This document shows, piece after piece, positions 59,956 through 64,000 of a stretch of 64,000 nt of DNA. Position numbers and translations under genes: made by a program. Numbering within the stretch: position 1 is the first letter of the stretch; the number at the start of each line of letters is the position of its first letter. The stretch is from Jaapia argillacea MUCL 33604 (taxonomy: Eukaryota > Basidiomycota > Agaricomycetes > Jaapiales > Jaapiaceae). Where the stretch lies: the NCBI GenBank assembly GCA_000697665.1, contig KL197728.1:176272-240271 (forward strand), written 5' to 3'. The notes under the pieces were generated by a model. It ran no database searches, was not told the DNA's origin, and saw nothing but the letters and a program-made list of their open reading frames with translations.

Positions 59956-60617
59956 ACAAAGTTCAGACCAGGAGTGCTGGTGGCAAGTAGTAACATGCGG
60001 AGCTGGTGGGGCACGAGGGGCCATGAGGCTCGGCGGGGGATGCCGCTGCCTGTTATACTCCATAAATCGATGACTATCGCCCAGTGAGAGATTGGCGCTG
60101 AGGCTGAGAGGAAGAGGTCGTCGACGTCGGCTCGGACATCGGACGAAGAACGATGACGTCGACCAGACTGCTGGTACTTGAGGGAGACTGATTCGGTAAC
60201 TACAAATACCTCACTCACCCTCGCAGACAGGCAAAGCTTGGAGAAATGAGTATTTGTCGGCTGGTCGAATCAGGGTCGTTGAGTGGTCGTGGGCTCCTGG
60301 GGTTCTGAGGGCGCTGCATGGTCGTGAGAAGTGAAAATGGAATTCCAAAGATGTTAGAACTCCTGTATTTTCTGTATCCCAAACGATCGATTTCGTCTCA
60401 TACAATAATACTGTCCACGACAAGAGAATACCTTGCCCGAAGTTGATTTTCCCGCGGTCATTTGACGGGGTGTTGAGATGACAAACAGACCCTTTCCTGT
60501 GGGACCCCTTTCGAGGGAGCGACGAGGCAAGACAAAGCATTGTTGTTACATATGACAATTCGGGGTACAGTTCGTTCATACAAATTCCCTCACCCCAACG
60601 AAACCAATTTCCGGCAT
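59956..60617. other. Intergenic, no gene
   Basis: Open frames here are short or antisense. It contains the promoter of the MYND gene and the 3' end of the oxidase gene. No signal was identified. Confidence 0.5.
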
Positions 60618-63600
60618 TCAAACACTCCTGTGCAACTTCCTCTGGTGAACAGGGTAGTTCGGGTCGTTGACGTCGAACGCCCAGTTGAGCCAAGTCCTGG
60701 GAGTTGGGGTAAGGGCTTGCGCTGGGTTAGGCGGGGTGAGCTGCCCAGCGGCAAGGTCCTGGCTGATCTTGTATGCACCACGGAAGGCCAGGCACATCGA
60801 GGTAAGGGTGGGGTTGGCACCAAATGGAGTGGGAATGAGACCATTGCCTCCAACATAGAGATTGTCGAAATCCCAAACTTGAGAGTTGAAGTCAGCGACA
60901 GTTTCTCCTTTATCAGTACTGTGGGGAGGTTGTGTTATTGTCTGCGAAAGACAGTGATGCAGGGGAGACAAAATACCCTTGACCAAGGCGAGTAGTTCCT
61001 CCAAGATGGAGAGCGAGACCAGGGCTGTTCGGTGCATTGAGAATACAACAGCAATCTGCAATATATCCACAACTCACGTCATGAATTGAGGGCTAGATCC
61101 TGTTGGCGGGGGAATATTAGCTCTACGATTTGCCAATAGCAGAGCAGAACGGGATACCTGGTAGATAACCTCCGAGTTTGCTGGCGACATCAGTCATGCT
61201 TATGGGAGTGGTGAGTAGTGACAGAAGCGCGAGACAGTTTGTCAACCTACTCGGCCATCATATCGTGAGCCTCGAATGCATATTTCTCAGTGGGGCGGTA
61301 CTCGAAGGTGGGCTGAGGCATTCCGTACGAATCGGTGATTGCCGTCTCGAATACCATCCTATTCTCTGGAACGCCGACTTGCATACCGAAGAACCTTGGA
61401 AGGGGGGGCTCAGCGACACCATAGGCGAAAGCTGCGTAGCACATACCTCAAGTCGACGACTATGCGGGAGTCGACTAACGGCCCCACCTCGCCGTAGCTG
61501 AAAGCATCGCGGTGGATTTGAGTGTGCCAAGGGCGCTGTGTGAAGATATTGTCAGAGCGACCACGAGGAAAGTAGAAGTTGGGTCTACCTCAAGACTTGC
61601 AGGAATAGTCACTTGAGGTTCAGGGTCCTTGAAGGGACTGGAAGAAAACATATGTTAGATACTTGCCTTCACATTGTCTGATTACGATCGGGGAAGAGGA
61701 CATACATCGGAAGAGGATCGGTATCGCCATGTTGCTGGATGTGGTGCCTGACAGCAGCAGCCCACCATTCCGGCTTCGTGTCAAGATTCTTGGGGATGTC
61801 ATCGACCTGAAATAAAGTTAGACGACCCTCGATTTGGGTAGTCAGAGGAGACGAACCAAATCCTAAAAGGACAATTTCGCTTGGGAGTGAGAACTAGTTC
61901 AATAGATGGCGGATAACAACACACCTGTCTCAACACAATTTGGCAGAAGGCCATGCTATACCCAGAGGGTTGAGAATCGAGATGAATGCGAAGTTGAGAA
62001 ACTTACGGTTGCTCCGTGATGTGAGTTCCCTAAGAAAGTTGATGAGCACCAGGAAAAACCTTGATCTCGAGAAATCTTACAAGGTTAGGAATGATATCGA
62101 TGGCCCCGTCCCGAGTACCACCAAACCCGGAGTTGGCCAAGATCTGCCAACGGTCGGTCAAACAACTCAGAGACAATTATAACGAGGGTTTATACCTGAG
62201 GGGTGGCAACCGCGCCTGCCGATCAGGGTGTTGTGAGAATTGAGTTTGATGATGAACAATAATACTGTACGTACCAGCAGAGCAGACATACCTTGCGACA
62301 GACAGCATGTTAATTCGAATGTACGATGAAAGACTTCCCCAAAAATACCTTCGATCTGATGTAGAAATCGGTTGGGCCACCTCCTGGGAAGAGGCGGTCT
62401 TCGAGAAGGTCCTTCACCTCACTGCAACAGATGGCGTCAGGTCCCCCGCAGGTGACATGAGTAGTAGGATCTTACACAGCTCCAACCTTGAACGGAGCGT
62501 TCTCATTCGCGAGGGCAAATCGAGTGCAACGAGTATTGGTGAGCAACTTGAACTGTCCGCGAGCTTTGCCATCGACGTTCGTCTTAGTGGGATTAGTGAA
62601 CATATCGCCATAGACCTAGAAATACTCATAAATGCACGAGAAATTCCGAAGTCGCATGCTGTACGAACGTTATCGGCAGAGTGCCACTGAACGTAAGGGG
62701 AACCTTCCGCAAGGCGGTGGCAAGCCAGGGGCAAGGCCTTCACGCCACGATCGGGATAGGCATCAATCAGAGTTTGAAGAACAACATTGTGGCGGATGGA
62801 CTGATCGAACTCGTGCTCAGAAGTTCCGATCAGGGATCTAGCAGCATCATAGAGGAGAGTCCACTCCGCGTCGTCCGCGCTTTCGCCGGTAAGTATCTTG
62901 GGACGTTCCAGGCCCTTCAGGAATTCAGGGGTGGCGCAGGTCCTAACACACCGCTCAATGCGACTGCACTAAATAAAGCCGAGGGATACTTACCAGTGAG
63001 TACTCATCCCGCCAACGCCACGAGTAACGGCCTCTGCTCCGAGGTTGTTGTAAGTTTGTTGGAAATTGTTGCGACCGTTAGTAATGTACATCTGGGTCGG
63101 GTCGCTATTATAGTCATAAGAAATAAATAAAAATGACATGATGGGATAATCACGAACCTGGCTGTCCAAGCGGCGGGATCAAGGGTAGGAACAACGGTGC
63201 TGCTGACAGGAACAGAAACGGTTGACAAGGCACCCTTGGAGAGAGGTATTGCGTGAGACTTAATGGATCTCCGGCCGGATCCATTTTCCATACCTGAATA
63301 ACCCTAGTATTTGGGTTTAGTGATTGTCTAGATGAACAGAGGTGACAAGGAACTCACCGCACAAAGCGATCGATATCTTTTTGATACTCGATCTCGTTCT
63401 TCTTGTGAGCACCTGGGACACGAGTGTCCCTACAATGTCGGAATTAGTCTGGAAAATTCTTTAAGTCGTCGGGCGCAACGTACTGGTCTCCGATCTCGGT
63501 CATGATGACCTGTTGGGTAGAAGGTGTGGTGAGGACGGGACAACGGGCGGAGACATCAAATAGATTACATTATAACCAGCATCGACAAGCAACCTGGCGA

Positions 63601-63791
63601 AGACAGCGCCAATAGGACCCGAGCCAGCGATAAAGACCTAAAGGAAAGGGTCGGCGGCGGCGAACCTATGAATGACTTCAACGTACGTCGAACTCAGGGA
63701 TCTGCAACTCGTCATGGACGGGGTGGAGCCCGATGTCGGGATTGAGGGCGCGTCCGCGTTGATGAAGTTGTTTGAGTGAGTGAGATGGCAT
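60618..63791 (-). CDS. Pyranose 2-oxidase (GMC-family flavoprotein)
   Basis: Many-exon minus-strand gene starting at 63791 ([20 protein letters not shown], then DELQIPEFD). Exon 2 gives [20 protein letters not shown] (ADP-binding GxGxxG), then [20 protein letters not shown], a P2Ox hallmark. [18 protein letters not shown] joined to TCATPEFLK forms the STHWT flavinylation site, whose His carries covalent FAD in characterised enzymes. Further motifs are [31 protein letters not shown] and [20 protein letters not shown]. The His of LHLGG and the Asn of GANPT correspond by spacing to the catalytic pair. The C-terminus ([19 protein letters not shown]) is longer than usual. It oxidises aldopyranoses at C2, releasing H2O2 for lignin or quinone chemistry, and is usually extracellular or hyphal-surface. 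No classical signal peptide is seen, as is typical for P2Ox. Confidence 0.9.
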
Positions 63792-63859
63792 TGGGGAAGT
63801 TTAGACAATTGGCGATTGGCGACTGTGTGTCTTGAGGATGAGTCCAGTCCGCTTCGTCC

Positions 63860-63865
63860 TTTATA
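63860..63865 (-). promoter_or_regulatory. Probable TATA box of the pyranose oxidase gene
   Basis: The minus strand reads gcTATAAAgg about 70 bases upstream of the start codon at 63791, a normal fungal spacing. Assignment is inference from position. Confidence 0.5.
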
Positions 63866-64000
63866 GCAGACAGACGAGACATGGTGCTCTATGGAAGAAG
63901 AAAATAACTCCCACCAGGTAGTGAGATCCCCTGATCTTGACAGTTACGTCCCACAAGCCCAACAACAGGTGCATGGAGATACTGGATCTGCGGAAACCCC

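Noticed and set aside
60211-60693. 160-codon minus ORF downstream of the oxidase
   Set aside because: No family signature or splice context, and it overlaps the 3' part of the oxidase gene in another frame.
1-64000. Retroelements, LTR pairs, CRISPR arrays
   Set aside because: No reverse transcriptase, integrase or gag-like motifs, no long direct terminal repeats, and no regularly spaced short repeats with unique spacers were seen.

Overview
The window looks like nuclear DNA of a filamentous basidiomycete, most likely an agaricomycete. The genes carry many short introns of about 45-65 bases with GT..AG ends. The recognisable families are typical of that group: DUF2235 hydrolases fused to TPRs, IML2/TTC39, CipC, DUF4470-MYND, an IlvD/EDD dehydratase, a FluG-type amidohydrolase and pyranose 2-oxidase. 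No bacterial operon, CRISPR array, rRNA or retroelement was found. Exon boundaries were worked out by eye. Where they could not be settled, the entry says so.

Left third (1-23.2 kb): a tandem duplicated block. Two large genes (1489-7145 and 13347-19430, both +) encode a DUF2235 serine hydrolase joined to 21-22 TPR-type repeats. Each is followed tail to tail by an IML2-like gene on the minus strand. Of three IML2 copies, the one at the left edge is a fragment, the one at 7.4-10 kb is a clear pseudogene, and the one at 19.8-23.2 kb is nearly complete. The TPR arrays show recent independent repeat expansion in each paralogue. Together with the enzymatic N-terminus, this makes them candidates for NLR-like recognition proteins without an NTPase domain.

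Middle (23-42 kb): sparse DNA with a CipC-like stress protein (six exons), the first of three paralogous two-TM membrane glycoproteins, two coiled-coil proteins with a C-terminal J-like HPD motif, a small secreted protein, a 0.54-kb MITE with long inverted repeats, two intron-bearing tRNA-Leu(CAA)-like loci, an unidentified basic protein whose ORF has an in-frame stop, and a SET-domain lysine methyltransferase.

Right third (42-64 kb): a three-gene block, FluG-type amidohydrolase (-), membrane glycoprotein (-), IlvD dehydratase (+), is tandemly duplicated. The two copies have decayed reciprocally: unit 1 keeps the amidohydrolase and has a dead dehydratase, while unit 2 keeps the dehydratase and has a dead amidohydrolase. 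Both glycoproteins survive. A 3.06-kb pogo/Fot1-type DNA transposon with perfect 25-bp inverted repeats at a TA site sits inside unit 2. After that come a DUF4470-MYND protein and a pyranose 2-oxidase with its flavinylation and catalytic motifs in place.
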